A stretch of 47,088 bases of DNA from Aurantimonas sp036252795 (GCA_036252795.1 DASYHY010000247.1:1-47088), one strand, 5' to 3'; shown: positions 37,193-44,540, counted from the first letter of the stretch. The notes: generated by a model from the letters alone, not told the origin. Numbers and translations are program-made.

Positions 37193-38614
37193 TCATTCGG
37201 CTGCGTCGGCGAGCGGGCTGGGCGCCAGCCAGGCGGCGAAGTCGGCAAGCGCGCGCGCCGACATGGCCTTCTTCCGCGCAATCGACTTTTCCTTGCCGCG
37301 GAAACGCTTCTGTCCCTCGGGCTTCTGGATCGCGCTGGGGTCGAGGGGCGGGAACAGCCCAAAATTGACGTTCATCGGCTGGAACGAGCGTTTGCCGCCT
37401 TCTTCCTCATGCGCCAGATGGCCGCCGGTGATGTGGGCGAGCAGGGCTCCCATCGCTGTGGTCTGCGGCGGCGGCAGGGTCTCCGATCCGACCGATTCCG
37501 CGGCGGCAAGGCGACCGGCGACAAGGCCGATCGCGGCCGATTCGACGTAGCCCTCGCAGCCGGTGATCTGGCCGGCGAAGCGAACGTGCGGGAGCGCCTT
37601 CAGCCGAAGCCGGGAATCCAGGAGCGTCGGGGAGTTGAGATAGGTGTTGCGGTGCAGCCCGCCGAGCCGGGCGAACTCGGCATTCTCGAGCCCCGGGATC
37701 ATCCGGAAGATGTCGGCCTGGGCGCCGTATCTCAGCTTCGTCTGAAAGCCGACGATGTTGTAGAGCGTGCCCAGCGCATTGTCCTGGCGCAGCTGCACGA
37801 CCGCATAGGGCTTGATGTCCGGCTGGTGCGCGTTGGTCAGGCCCATCGGCTTCATCGGCCCGTGCCGGAGCGTTTCGGGGCCGCGCTCGGCCATCACCTC
37901 AATGGGCAGGCAGCCGTCGAAATAGGGGGTGCCTTCCCACTCCTTGAACTCGGTCCGGTCACCCTCGACCAATGCCGCCACGAAGCGCTCGTAGGTGTCC
38001 TTGTCGAGCGGGCAGTTGATGTAGTCCTTGCCGGTCCCGCCGGGGCCGATCTTGTCGTAGCGCGACTGGAACCAGGCCTTGTCGAGATCGATCGAATCGA
38101 AATGGACGATCGGCGCGATCGCGTCGAAGAATGCCAGCGCATCCGTGCCGGTAACGGCTCGAATCGACTCCGCGAGCGACGGCGCCGTCAACGGCCCGGT
38201 CGCGACGATCGACGAGCCCCACTCGGCGGGGGGCAGCCCGTCCACCTCGCCGCGGTCGATCCGGATCAGCGGATGTCCTTCGACCGCCGCGGTGACGGCC
38301 GCCGCGAACCCCTCACGGTCCACCGCCAGCGCTCCGCCGGCAGGCACCTGATGGGAGTCGGCGCAGCGCATGATCAGCGATCCGGCGAGCCGCATCTCGG
38401 CGTGCAGCACGCCGACGGCGTTGGTTTCGCTGTCGTCGGAGCGGAAGGAGTTCGAGCAGACGAGCTCGGCGAGATGTGCGGTCTTGTGCGCCTCGGTGCC
38501 ACGCACGGGGCGCATCTCGTGGAGGACGACCGGCACGCCCTGTTCGGCGATCTGCCAGGCAGCTTCCGAGCCGGCGAGGCCGCCGCCGATGACATGGATG
38601 GGTTTGTTCGACAT
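37193..38614 (-). CDS. trmFO: Methylenetetrahydrofolate-tRNA-(uracil-5-)-methyltransferase TrmFO
   Basis: TrmFO makes 5-methyluridine at position 54 of tRNA using methylene-tetrahydrofolate and FAD. The 473-residue protein has the FAD-binding HVIGGGLAGSEAAWQIA at residues 7-23, Cys53 in AELVCSNSFRSD and Cys235 in YFDGCLPIEVMAERG, which correspond to the two catalytic cysteines. The C-terminal AGQITGCEGYVESAAIGLVAGRLAA is also typical. It lies downstream of the DUF1127 gene and RNA array on the same strand, with the last hairpin of the array 69 bases before its ATG. Confidence 0.95.
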   Translation of the reverse strand: MSNKPIHVIGGGLAGSEAAWQIAEQGVPVVLHEMRPVRGTEAHKTAHLAELVCSNSFRSDDSETNAVGVLHAEMRLAGSLIMRCADSHQVPAGGALAVDREGFAAAVTAAVEGHPLIRIDRGEVDGLPPAEWGSSIVATGPLTAPSLAESIRAVTGTDALAFFDAIAPIVHFDSIDLDKAWFQSRYDKIGPGGTGKDYINCPLDKDTYERFVAALVEGDRTEFKEWEGTPYFDGCLPIEVMAERGPETLRHGPMKPMGLTNAHQPDIKPYAVVQLRQDNALGTLYNIVGFQTKLRYGAQADIFRMIPGLENAEFARLGGLHRNTYLNSPTLLDSRLRLKALPHVRFAGQITGCEGYVESAAIGLVAGRLAAAESVGSETLPPPQTTAMGALLAHITGGHLAHEEEGGKRSFQPMNVNFGLFPPLDPSAIQKPEGQKRFRGKEKSIARKKAMSARALADFAAWLAPSPLADAAE

Positions 38615-38639
38615 GCCCGGAGTCTAGCAGTGCTTCACG

Positions 38640-38655
38640 GCGGCCGGAAGGCCGC
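38640..38655 (-). other. Small hairpin in the trmFO leader
   Basis: A 6-bp GC stem (GCGGCC with GGCCGC) and TTCC loop (minus strand) lie 26 bases ahead of the trmFO ATG, downstream of the RNA array. It may be part of the trmFO 5' leader if the transcript reads through the array. Confidence 0.3.
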
Positions 38656-38682
38656 GACGGGCAGGCAACACCACAAACGACA

Positions 38683-38713
38683 ACGCCCGCCGGGGGGAGG
38701 ACCCGACGGGCGT
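38683..38713 (-). terminator. Last hairpin of the RNA array, likely terminator
   Basis: On the minus strand an 11-bp stem plus one A-U pair (arms 38713-38702 and 38694-38683, one mismatch) encloses the 7-base loop UCCUCCC. Directly after it comes a T-rich tract (TTGTCGTTTGTGG). Of the three very stable hairpins in the array only this one has a T-rich tail, so it is the best candidate for the 3' end. Confidence 0.65.
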
Positions 38714-38783
38714 CGTTACTGAACCTGCGCTGGGAGGAGGATGCGCAGGCACCAATCCGCTCCGGCCCGGGAGGAGGTGGGCC
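38683..38783 (-). ncRNA. Cuckoo-type small RNA, unit C (third, promoter-distal)
   Basis: This unit has three stem-loops in transcript order. The first is 38783-38764 (5-bp GGCCC stem, loop ACCUCCUCCC). The second is 38749-38724 (7-bp CCUGCGC stem, loop with CCUCCUCCC). The third is the stable terminator hairpin 38713-38683 (loop UCCUCCC). Its first hairpin with flank (38794-38764) is identical at 30 of 31 positions to the start of unit A, so the units arose by duplication. The loop core matches the anti-Shine-Dalgarno-like motif of the cuckoo/CcsR family. Expected size is about 100-115 nt after processing; expression is inferred. Confidence 0.8.
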
Positions 38784-38806
38784 ATCGCGAAACTTTCTTC
38801 GTAGCG

Positions 38807-38917
38807 CGCTCGCCGGGGGGAGGACCCGGCGAGCGGCCAAGAAGAACCCGCGCGCTTGGGAGGAGGATGCGCGGGTCGACATTCGCCGGATACCCAGGGA
38901 GGAGCGGGTCCGGCGAA
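38807..38917 (-). ncRNA. Cuckoo-type small RNA, unit B (middle)
   Basis: This unit has three stem-loops in transcript order. The first is 38917-38882, a 9-bp TTCGCCGGA-type stem with an inner 3-bp extension and CUCCUCCC loop. The second is 38876-38846, 8 bp with CCUCCUCCC in the loop. The third is 38835-38807, a perfect 11-bp GC-rich stem with UCCUCCC loop. The first hairpin is longer and different in sequence from those of units A and C, so this unit has diverged most. The third hairpin differs from its unit A counterpart by a paired C-G to U-A change, a compensatory substitution supporting RNA structure. No T-run follows, so its 3' end would come from processing. Confidence 0.78.
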
Positions 38918-38932
38918 ATCTGCAATTCCTGG

Positions 38933-39034
38933 CGCCCGCCGGGGGGAGGACCCGGCGGGCGGCTTGGATGAGACTGCCGATTGGGAGGAGGAGTGGCAGC
39001 CCCGTATCCGCTAAGGCCCGGGAGGAGGTGGGCC
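38933..39034 (-). ncRNA. Cuckoo-type small RNA, unit A (first, next to the DUF1127 gene)
   Basis: This unit begins 27 bases after the DUF1127 stop codon. Its three stem-loops in transcript order are 39034-39015 (5-bp stem, loop ACCUCCUCCC), 38999-38974 (5-bp CUGCC stem, CCUCCUCCC loop) and 38961-38933 (perfect 11-bp stem, UCCUCCC loop). The order of two modest hairpins then one very stable hairpin is repeated in units B and C. A DUF1127 gene directly upstream is the arrangement described for CcaF1-CcsR1-4 of Rhodobacter and for cuckoo RNAs of other alphaproteobacteria. Function there is stress-related; here it is inferred. Confidence 0.8.
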
Positions 39035-39060
39035 GTCGCGAAACTCGATCTTTTCAGGCG

Positions 39061-39204
39061 TCAGCCGATTGCGCGGCGAGCCAGAGACGGAATGTCGGCA
39101 CGCGAAATGCCGAGGTCGGTGAGCTCGCGCGGTGACAAGCGGTTCAGCTCGTTGACCGTCTCGCGGTAGCGCCGCCAGTTATTGTAGGAACGCATCAGAT
39201 CCAT
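39061..39204 (-). CDS. DUF1127 small RNA-associated protein
   Basis: This 47-residue basic protein is encoded from ATG 39204, with GGAGGG seven bases upstream, to TGA at 39061. It begins MDLMRSYNNWRRYRETVNEL, then NRLSPRELTDLGISRADI and ends in PSLARRAIG, the classic DUF1127 pattern (WRRYRE, L..LS..EL.DIGI.R.DI). Relatives include CcaF1 of Rhodobacter, an RNA-binding factor that promotes sRNA maturation, and small Brucella/Agrobacterium proteins controlled by VtlR/LsrB and linked to fucose use, stress and phosphate. The nine-hairpin RNA array follows directly, so the protein may bind or shape those RNAs. The gene is missed by size filters. Confidence 0.93.
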   Translation of the reverse strand: MDLMRSYNNWRRYRETVNELNRLSPRELTDLGISRADIPSLARRAIG

Positions 39205-39224
39205 GTCGTGCCCTCCGGCCGGAT

Positions 39225-39238
39225 TTCAATCGATTGAA
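39225..39238. repeat. Perfect 14-bp palindrome in the DUF1127 leader
   Basis: TTCAATCGATTGAA reads the same on both strands and lies 20 bases ahead of the DUF1127 ATG, just upstream of its ribosome-binding site. It could be a protein-binding operator. It is too compact for a stable hairpin. Confidence 0.55.
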
Positions 39239-39263
39239 CCGGCGGCGTCTGAAGGGCCGGTTC
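39236..39263 (-). repeat. 8-bp inverted repeat in the DUF1127 leader
   Basis: GAACCGGC and GCCGGTTC are separated by 12 bases. If transcribed, they form a leader hairpin overlapping the edge of the adjacent palindrome by three bases, so the two structures would compete. Role unknown. Confidence 0.45.
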
Positions 39264-39328
39264 GCTTCGGTGAGCAGAAGTTAGGATCGTCCTCGATTTG
39301 TCGCTAGAGCGGGAAGCGCATAACAGCC

Positions 39329-39348
39329 CTGCATTGGGTGCAATGCAG
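39329..39348. promoter_or_regulatory. Inverted-repeat operator candidate upstream of the DUF1127 gene
   Basis: CTGCATTG and CAATGCAG flank a 4-base spacer, a perfect 8-bp dyad centred about 135 bases ahead of the DUF1127 start. On the minus strand it contains TTGCAC, a possible -35, with TTATGC or TATGCG 14-15 bases further, which is short of the ideal spacing. An activator of the LysR type (VtlR/LsrB controls DUF1127 genes in Brucella and Agrobacterium) is one plausible binder; that link is inference. Confidence 0.45.
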
Positions 39349-39593
39349 CATGGCGGCCGATCGTGCGGGGGAATCAGGCCGTTAGCGAAACGGTCGGACT
39401 TCTCCGCACTCCAGCTTCGCGTGGCGCGCCGCCGGATCAGTGGCGCCGCTCGGCCCGTGCCGGCGTCTCACGGCGAGTATCGCAGGCGAAGCGGCCGGAA
39501 AACACCGTGTTGGCACCGCGATTTGCCCTTCCGTGGCCCCAATGCCGGTGATATAGAGGCCCGCGCCTCGCGTCGCCCTATGTCGGCGCTCCT

Positions 39594-39678
39594 GCGGGTG
39601 TGGCGGAATTGGCAGACGCACTTGGTTTAGGTCCAAGCGCCGAGAGGCATGGGGGTTCAAGTCCCTCCACCCGCACCA
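39594..39678 (+). tRNA. tRNA-Leu (anticodon UAG)
   Basis: The 85-base sequence folds as a class II tRNA. The acceptor arms are GCGGGTG (39594-39600) and CACCCGC (39668-39674), followed by A73 and an encoded CCA. The anticodon stem is CTTGG/CCAAG around loop TTTAGGT, giving anticodon UAG that reads CUA/CUN leucine codons. A short variable arm (CGCCGAGAGGCAT region) and the T-loop GGTTCAAGTCC are intact. The tig gene begins 77 bases downstream. Confidence 0.96.
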
Positions 39679-39755
39679 GTCTGCCGCTGACGAATTCGTG
39701 ACAAGCCCGATCGTTCGATGAATCGGCTCCTATCAAGACCAAGAAGGTATCGATA

Positions 39756-41120
39756 ATGCAGGTAACGGAAACCAAGGCCGAGGGCCTGAAGCGCGAGATC
39801 CAGATCGTCGTGCCGGCTTCGGATCTTGAAGCGCGCCTCCAGACGCGGCTTTACGAGGCCAAGGATCGGGTGCAGCTGAAGGGTTTCCGGCCGGGCAAGG
39901 TGCCGATGTCGCATCTGCGCAAGATGTACGGCAAGTCGCTGATGGCGGAGATCGTCAACCAGATCATCAACGAGACGCCGCGCAACGTCATCGCCGAACG
40001 CAACGAGCGGTCCGCGATGCAGCCGGAAATCGTGATGACCGAGGACGAGGGCGAGGCCGAGAAGGTGCTGAGCGGCAAGTCCGACTTCAGCTTCACGCTC
40101 TCCTACGAGACCCTCCCGTCCTTCGAGCTGAAGGACACGAGCGGCATCAAGATTGAGCGGCCGATCGTCGATATCGCCGACGAGGAGGTCGATGAGCAGG
40201 TCAAGCGCATCGCCGACAGTGCCAAGACCTACGAGCCGAAGGACGGCAAGGCCGAATCCGGCGACCGCGTGACCATGGACTTCGTCGGCAAGATCGACGG
40301 CGAGCCGTTCGACGGCGGCACGGCCACCGACTCCAACCTCGTCCTGGGCTCCGGCCAGTTCATTCCCGGCTTCGAGGATCAGCTGATCGGCGTCTCCGCG
40401 GGCGACGAGAAGGTCGTCGAGCTGACCTTCCCGGAGGATTACGGCGCCGCGCACCTTGCCGGCAAGGCTGCCACCTTCGACGTCACGATCAGGTCGGTGG
40501 ATGCCCCGCTCGAGAGCGAGATCGACGACGAGCTGGCCAAGAAGCTCGGCATCGAGTCGGTCGAGCGCCTCAAGGCGGTGGTGCGGGAGCAGATCGAGAG
40601 CCAGTACGGCGTCGCGACCCGGCAGAAGGTGAAGCGCCAGCTGCTCGACGCGCTGGACGAGACTTACGATTTCGACCTGCCGGAGAAGCTGGTGGAAGCG
40701 GAGTTCGGCAACATCTGGAATCAGGTCCAGAACGAACTGACGCAGGCTGGCAAGTCGTTCGAGGACGAGGACACGACGGAGGAAGAGGCGCGTGCCGAGT
40801 ATCGCCGCCTCGCCGAGCGGCGCGTCCGTCTCGGGCTCGTGCTCTCGCAGATCGGCGAAAAGGCCAACGTGCAGATCACCGAGGAAGAGCTGCAGCGGGC
40901 GATGTTCGAGCAGCTCCGGCGGTATCCGGGGCAGGAGCAGCAGCTGTACGAGTATTTCCAGAAGAACCCGGACGCGCTGGCCAGCCTGCGCGCGCCGATC
41001 TACGAGGAGAAGGTGGTCGACCACCTCCTGGCTGAGGCAGACGTGACCGACAAGACGGTGACGAAGGAAGAGCTGATGGCCGAGGACGAAGACGACAAGG
41101 GCCTCATCGCCTCCTCCTGA
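39756..41120 (+). CDS. tig: Trigger factor
   Basis: Trigger factor is the ribosome-bound chaperone and peptidyl-prolyl isomerase. The 454-residue protein starts MQVTETKAEGLKREIQIVVPA, contains the ribosome-binding signature GFRPGKVPMSHLRKMYG near residues 44-60, the FKBP-type isomerase domain (GDRVTMDFVGKIDGEPFDGGTA near 170, PGFEDQLIG) and a C-terminal helical chaperone domain. The acidic tail EDEDDKGLIASS is typical of rhizobial forms. An AAGAAGGT site precedes the ATG. The gene ends with its own terminator. In many bacteria tig is next to clpPX, as here apart from the inserted mscS gene. Confidence 0.96.
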   Translation: MQVTETKAEGLKREIQIVVPASDLEARLQTRLYEAKDRVQLKGFRPGKVPMSHLRKMYGKSLMAEIVNQIINETPRNVIAERNERSAMQPEIVMTEDEGEAEKVLSGKSDFSFTLSYETLPSFELKDTSGIKIERPIVDIADEEVDEQVKRIADSAKTYEPKDGKAESGDRVTMDFVGKIDGEPFDGGTATDSNLVLGSGQFIPGFEDQLIGVSAGDEKVVELTFPEDYGAAHLAGKAATFDVTIRSVDAPLESEIDDELAKKLGIESVERLKAVVREQIESQYGVATRQKVKRQLLDALDETYDFDLPEKLVEAEFGNIWNQVQNELTQAGKSFEDEDTTEEEARAEYRRLAERRVRLGLVLSQIGEKANVQITEEELQRAMFEQLRRYPGQEQQLYEYFQKNPDALASLRAPIYEEKVVDHLLAEADVTDKTVTKEELMAEDEDDKGLIASS

Positions 41121-41142
41121 TCCGCTTCTTGATCGACGCTAC

Positions 41143-41170
41143 GAAAGGGCCGGCGCAAGTCGGCCCTTTT
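41143..41170 (+). terminator. Rho-independent terminator after tig
   Basis: An AAAGGGCCGGC arm pairs with GTCGGCCCTTT (one G-U wobble) around a GCAA tetraloop and is followed by TTCGTTTG. It lies 22 bases after the tig stop and isolates tig from the channel gene. Confidence 0.88.
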
Positions 41171-41301
41171 CGTTTGCGCCCAATTCTGGTCAAAGCCCTG
41201 GGGAGAGGTGCGTCGAAAGTTGCTGTCGTCGGCGCGCCGAAGACATCCACGCGACAGAGCCCGCTCGCCCGTATCCCAGACAAGATTACGGTCCTTGCCG
41301 C

Positions 41302-43671
41302 ATGATGCCATCCCGCTTCGCCGCCGTTCTCGCCGGCCTGCTCGTGTTGATGCTTTGGACGAGCGTCGCGCCGGCTCAGGTGCCGGGCCTGGCGCTCGGC
41401 GCTGCCGCGGAGGAGGCGGCTCCGGCGGACGAGCCGTCACTCGACGAGCTCATCCGGATCCTCGAGAACGACGCGACGCGTGCCCGCCTGGTCGATTCGC
41501 TGAAGGCGGCGGCCTATCGGGAGCCGGCGCAGGCAGCGCCTGACGAACTGGACGCCGAAGCCGGTCTGATCCTCACCCTGCCGGGCCAGGTCGCACTCTA
41601 CACCCGCGCCATCGTCGGCGGCCTCGGCGAGACCTGGTCGGACCTGAGGGAGAGCGGATCGGCCTCCCTGGCCATGCTTTCGGGGGCGGGCAGCATCGAC
41701 ATCCCGCGGATCGTCGAGGCCGTCGCCCCTGTCGCGATCGTCGCCATCGTCGTCTTCCTCGTCCTAGCGATCGGCCGCGCCGCCAAGACCCCGATCTTCC
41801 GCCGCCTGGCGCGCGGTGCCGAACACGGCGGGCCGTTGCGGAAGCTGTCCCTGCTGGTTCTCTCGGCGTTGGCGGACGCGCTGTCGATCGTCCTCTGCTG
41901 GGCAGGCGGCTACGTCGCGGCGACGGTCTTCTACGGCGGCCGTCCCGGCATCAACCAGGCGCTGTTCCTCAACGCGTTCCTGCTGATCGAGACGATCAAG
42001 GTGGGCTTCGCCGCCTTCGTCTCCCCCCGCTATCCGGAACTTCGCCTGACGCCCTTTTCGGATCGACAGGCAAGGTACTGGTATTTCTGGATATCGCGGC
42101 TGATCTCGATCATCGGCTACACGTTTCTGTTCGTTGCCCCGATCGTCCACCAGGCATCCAGTCCGGCAGCGGCGGACGCCGTCCGTTTCATCGTCGCACT
42201 TCTCACGCTCGGCCTGACGATCGGGATCATCCTGCGGAACCGCGGCGTCGTCCGCGAGCGGCTGAAACGCGCCAAGCATCACGGCGACAAGAGCTTCCGT
42301 GCGCGGTTCAATGCCTTCATCGGTCAGATCTGGTGGATGGTCGCGATCGGCTTCGCGCTGACGGTGTTCGTCGTCTGGCTGCGCAGTCCTAACACCGGTC
42401 TCGCCTTCATCACTGCGGCCTCCCTGAAATCGATCGCGGCCATGGCGATCGGCGGGCTGATCATCTCGGTGCTGTCGCGGGTGATCGCCAGCGGCATTCC
42501 GATCCCCCAGACCGCGAAGGACCGGCTGCCCCTGCTGGAGAAACGGGTGAACTCGTTCATCCCGAACGCCCTGACGGTGATCCGGCTGATCGTGATCGTC
42601 CTCGTCATCGCGGTCATCGCCGAAGCCTGGAGCCTCCTCAGCGTCAGCGGCTGGCTCCGGACGCCGCTCGGCCAGCGCTTCGTCGGCAGCGTGATCGGCG
42701 CGGGCATCGTGCTGGTACTGGGCGTCGGGATCTACATCGCCGTGTCCTCCTGGGTGGAATACCGGCTGAACCCGCATTACGGGACCGTGCCGACCTCGCG
42801 GGAACGCACCCTGCTGTCCCTGTTCCGCAACGCCTTCACCATCGCGATGGTGGTAATCGTGGCGATGCTGGTGCTTTCGCAGCTGGGCATCAACATCGCG
42901 CCGCTTCTCGCGGGTGCCGGTGTCGTCGGCCTGGCCGTCGGCTTTGGCGCGCAGAAGCTGGTCCAGGACATCATCACCGGCGCCTTCATCCAGGTCCAGA
43001 ATGCCATGAACGAGGGCGACATCGTCGAGGTGAACGGCGTGTCGGGCGTCGTGGAGCAACTCACGGTACGTTCCGTCGGCCTGAGGGCGCTCGATGGCAC
43101 CTGGTACCTGGTCCCGTTCTCGTCGGTGGATCAGGTCGCCAATTTCTCCAAGGATTTCTCCTACTACGTCGCCGATATCGGCGTCGCCTATCGCGAGAAC
43201 CTCGACGACGTGAAGCAGATGATGCACGACGCCTTCGACGAGCTGAAGCAGGGTCCGGTCGGCGAGAACCTGATCAGCGAGTTCGACATGTGGGGCGTCC
43301 AGGAACTCGGCGACTCGGCGGTCGTCGTGCGCGCCCGCGTGATGACCAAGCCGGGGACGCAGTGGGGCGTCGGCCGCGCCTACCGCGAGATCGTCAAGCG
43401 CATGGCGGACGAGCGAGGCATCGAGATACCGTTCCCTCACATGACGGTCTGGTTCGGCGAGGACCGGCAAGGCAAGGCGCCGCCAGTCCGGGTCGAGGCG
43501 CAGGAAATGCTGCCGGAAGGGGCGCCGGCGAAGAGCCTGCCGCCGGCCGTCCCGTCGGGGGAGGGGGCTCACAAGGAAAGCGCCTCGCAGCACGGTTCCG
43601 TCGATGCCGACGGGCGGCCCATACCACCGGGGGAAAGCGACATAGACAGTGCGGGAGGTGGCCGCGGCTGA
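41302..43671 (+). CDS. Large MscS-family mechanosensitive ion channel
   Basis: This 789-residue inner-membrane channel likely relieves osmotic pressure. Two ATGs are adjacent (MMPS). A signal peptide (AVLAGLLVLMLWTSVAPAQ) leads to a periplasmic region of about 100 residues and then several helices. The MscS core lies at about 520-700: SQLGINIAPLLAGAGVVGLAVGFGAQKLVQDIITG is the pore helix with its Gly/Ala pattern, followed by the beta domain EGDIVEVNGVSGVVEQLTVRSVGLRALDG. A Pro/Gly-rich C-terminal tail of about 70 residues is variable. The gene sits between tig and clpP, an insertion into the common tig-clpP-clpX order. Confidence 0.9.
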   Translation: MMPSRFAAVLAGLLVLMLWTSVAPAQVPGLALGAAAEEAAPADEPSLDELIRILENDATRARLVDSLKAAAYREPAQAAPDELDAEAGLILTLPGQVALYTRAIVGGLGETWSDLRESGSASLAMLSGAGSIDIPRIVEAVAPVAIVAIVVFLVLAIGRAAKTPIFRRLARGAEHGGPLRKLSLLVLSALADALSIVLCWAGGYVAATVFYGGRPGINQALFLNAFLLIETIKVGFAAFVSPRYPELRLTPFSDRQARYWYFWISRLISIIGYTFLFVAPIVHQASSPAAADAVRFIVALLTLGLTIGIILRNRGVVRERLKRAKHHGDKSFRARFNAFIGQIWWMVAIGFALTVFVVWLRSPNTGLAFITAASLKSIAAMAIGGLIISVLSRVIASGIPIPQTAKDRLPLLEKRVNSFIPNALTVIRLIVIVLVIAVIAEAWSLLSVSGWLRTPLGQRFVGSVIGAGIVLVLGVGIYIAVSSWVEYRLNPHYGTVPTSRERTLLSLFRNAFTIAMVVIVAMLVLSQLGINIAPLLAGAGVVGLAVGFGAQKLVQDIITGAFIQVQNAMNEGDIVEVNGVSGVVEQLTVRSVGLRALDGTWYLVPFSSVDQVANFSKDFSYYVADIGVAYRENLDDVKQMMHDAFDELKQGPVGENLISEFDMWGVQELGDSAVVVRARVMTKPGTQWGVGRAYREIVKRMADERGIEIPFPHMTVWFGEDRQGKAPPVRVEAQEMLPEGAPAKSLPPAVPSGEGAHKESASQHGSVDADGRPIPPGESDIDSAGGGRG

Positions 43672-43744
43672 CCGGGATGAGGCAGGCGAGACGCGTCCGC
43701 CGATAACCACGGCGACAGGCAAATCGCCGCTTCCGTCGAGCCGC

Positions 43745-43774
43745 CTTGCACAGGCGGATCGCAAAGCCCTATCT
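43745..43774 (+). promoter_or_regulatory. Candidate RpoH-type promoter of clpP
   Basis: CTTGCA (43745-43750), a 16-base spacer and CCCTATCT (43767-43774) resemble the heat-shock sigma consensus of alphaproteobacteria (CTTG... and CCTAT/CCCCAT-type -10). The element lies 76 bases ahead of clpP. Confidence 0.5.
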
Positions 43775-43850
43775 ACGGGGTCACACGCCCAACCTGATTC
43801 TGTGGCGGCACCGCCGGTGGCCCCTCTCCGTCCAAGCAGCGAGACTCTCC

Positions 43851-44483
43851 ATGAAACATCCCGTCGAAACCGCGATGAACCTCGTGCCGATGGTGGTCGA
43901 GCAGACCAATCGCGGCGAGCGCGCCTACGACATCTTCTCCCGGCTGCTCAAGGAGCGGGTGATCTTCATCACCGGTCCGATCGAGGATTCGATGGCGACG
44001 CTGGTCTGCGCCCAGCTGCTCTTCCTGGAGGCGGAGAACCCCAAGAAGGAGATCGCCCTCTACATCAACTCGCCGGGCGGCGTCGTCACGAGCGGCATGG
44101 CGATCTACGACACGATGCAGTTCATCAAGCCCGCCGTGTCGACGCTGTGCATCGGCCAGGCCGCGTCGATGGGCTCGCTGCTTCTCTGCGCAGGCCAGAA
44201 GGACATGCGCTTCGCGACGCCCAACGCCCGCATCATGGTGCACCAGCCATCTGGCGGCTTTTCGGGGCAGGCATCGGACATCGAGCGCCACGCGCAGGAC
44301 ATCATCAAGCTGAAGCGCCGGCTGAACGAGGTCTATGTCGAACATACCGGTCAGGACTACGAGACTATTGAACGCACGCTCGATCGCGACCACTTCATGA
44401 CGGCGGAGGAGGCGCGCGAATTCGGGATCGTGGACAAGGTCTACTCTTCCCGCGCGGCACTCGAGACCGAAACGACGAGCTGA
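43851..44483 (+). CDS. clpP: ATP-dependent Clp protease proteolytic subunit
   Basis: ClpP forms the tetradecameric serine-protease chamber fed by ClpX or ClpA. The 210-residue reading starts at 43851 with MKHPVETAMNLVPMVVEQTNRGERAYDIFSRLL, the N-terminus usual in rhizobia; longer open frame upstream is not supported. The catalytic triad is visible: Ser106 in IGQAASMGS, His131 in IMVHQPSGG, and Asp180 in TLDRDHFM. YINSPGGVVTSGMAIYD is the oxyanion/hydrophobic strand region. clpX follows after a 227-base gap on the same strand. Confidence 0.97.
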   Translation: MKHPVETAMNLVPMVVEQTNRGERAYDIFSRLLKERVIFITGPIEDSMATLVCAQLLFLEAENPKKEIALYINSPGGVVTSGMAIYDTMQFIKPAVSTLCIGQAASMGSLLLCAGQKDMRFATPNARIMVHQPSGGFSGQASDIERHAQDIIKLKRRLNEVYVEHTGQDYETIERTLDRDHFMTAEEAREFGIVDKVYSSRAALETETTS

Positions 44484-44540
44484 CGCGGCTGCCACGTCCC
44501 GGCCACACTCGCGCGGGGATAATGCGGCGCAAGGCGTTAA

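Larger units (their letters stand above)
39205..39593. other. Divergent region between the DUF1127 gene and tRNA-Leu
   Basis: This 389-base gap holds three dyad symmetries toward the DUF1127 side (39225-39238, 39236-39263, 39329-39348). On the tRNA side a GATATA at 39550-39555 lies about 40 bases before the tRNA and could be its -10 box; the -35 (TTGCCC at 39523) is 21 bases away, too far for a good match. Nothing else was recognised between 39350 and 39520, and the open frames there look fortuitous. Confidence 0.45.

Noticed and set aside
38683..39034. Plus-strand reading of the hairpin array as GGA-loop (CsrB/RsmZ-like) RNA
   Set aside because: On the plus strand the loops read GGGAGGAGG, which resembles CsrA-sponge RNAs. 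The DUF1127 gene upstream on the minus strand and the T-rich tail at the minus-strand end favour the anti-SD cuckoo reading. Strand-specific RNA data would settle it.
39298..39630. Open frame (110 codons) across the DUF1127-tRNA gap
   Set aside because: It runs into tRNA-Leu, starts without a ribosome-binding site and has no recognisable motifs.
41764..43764. Antisense open frame (666 codons) over the MscS gene
   Set aside because: Same pattern: an Arg/Asp-rich translation complementary to a hydrophobic coding sequence.
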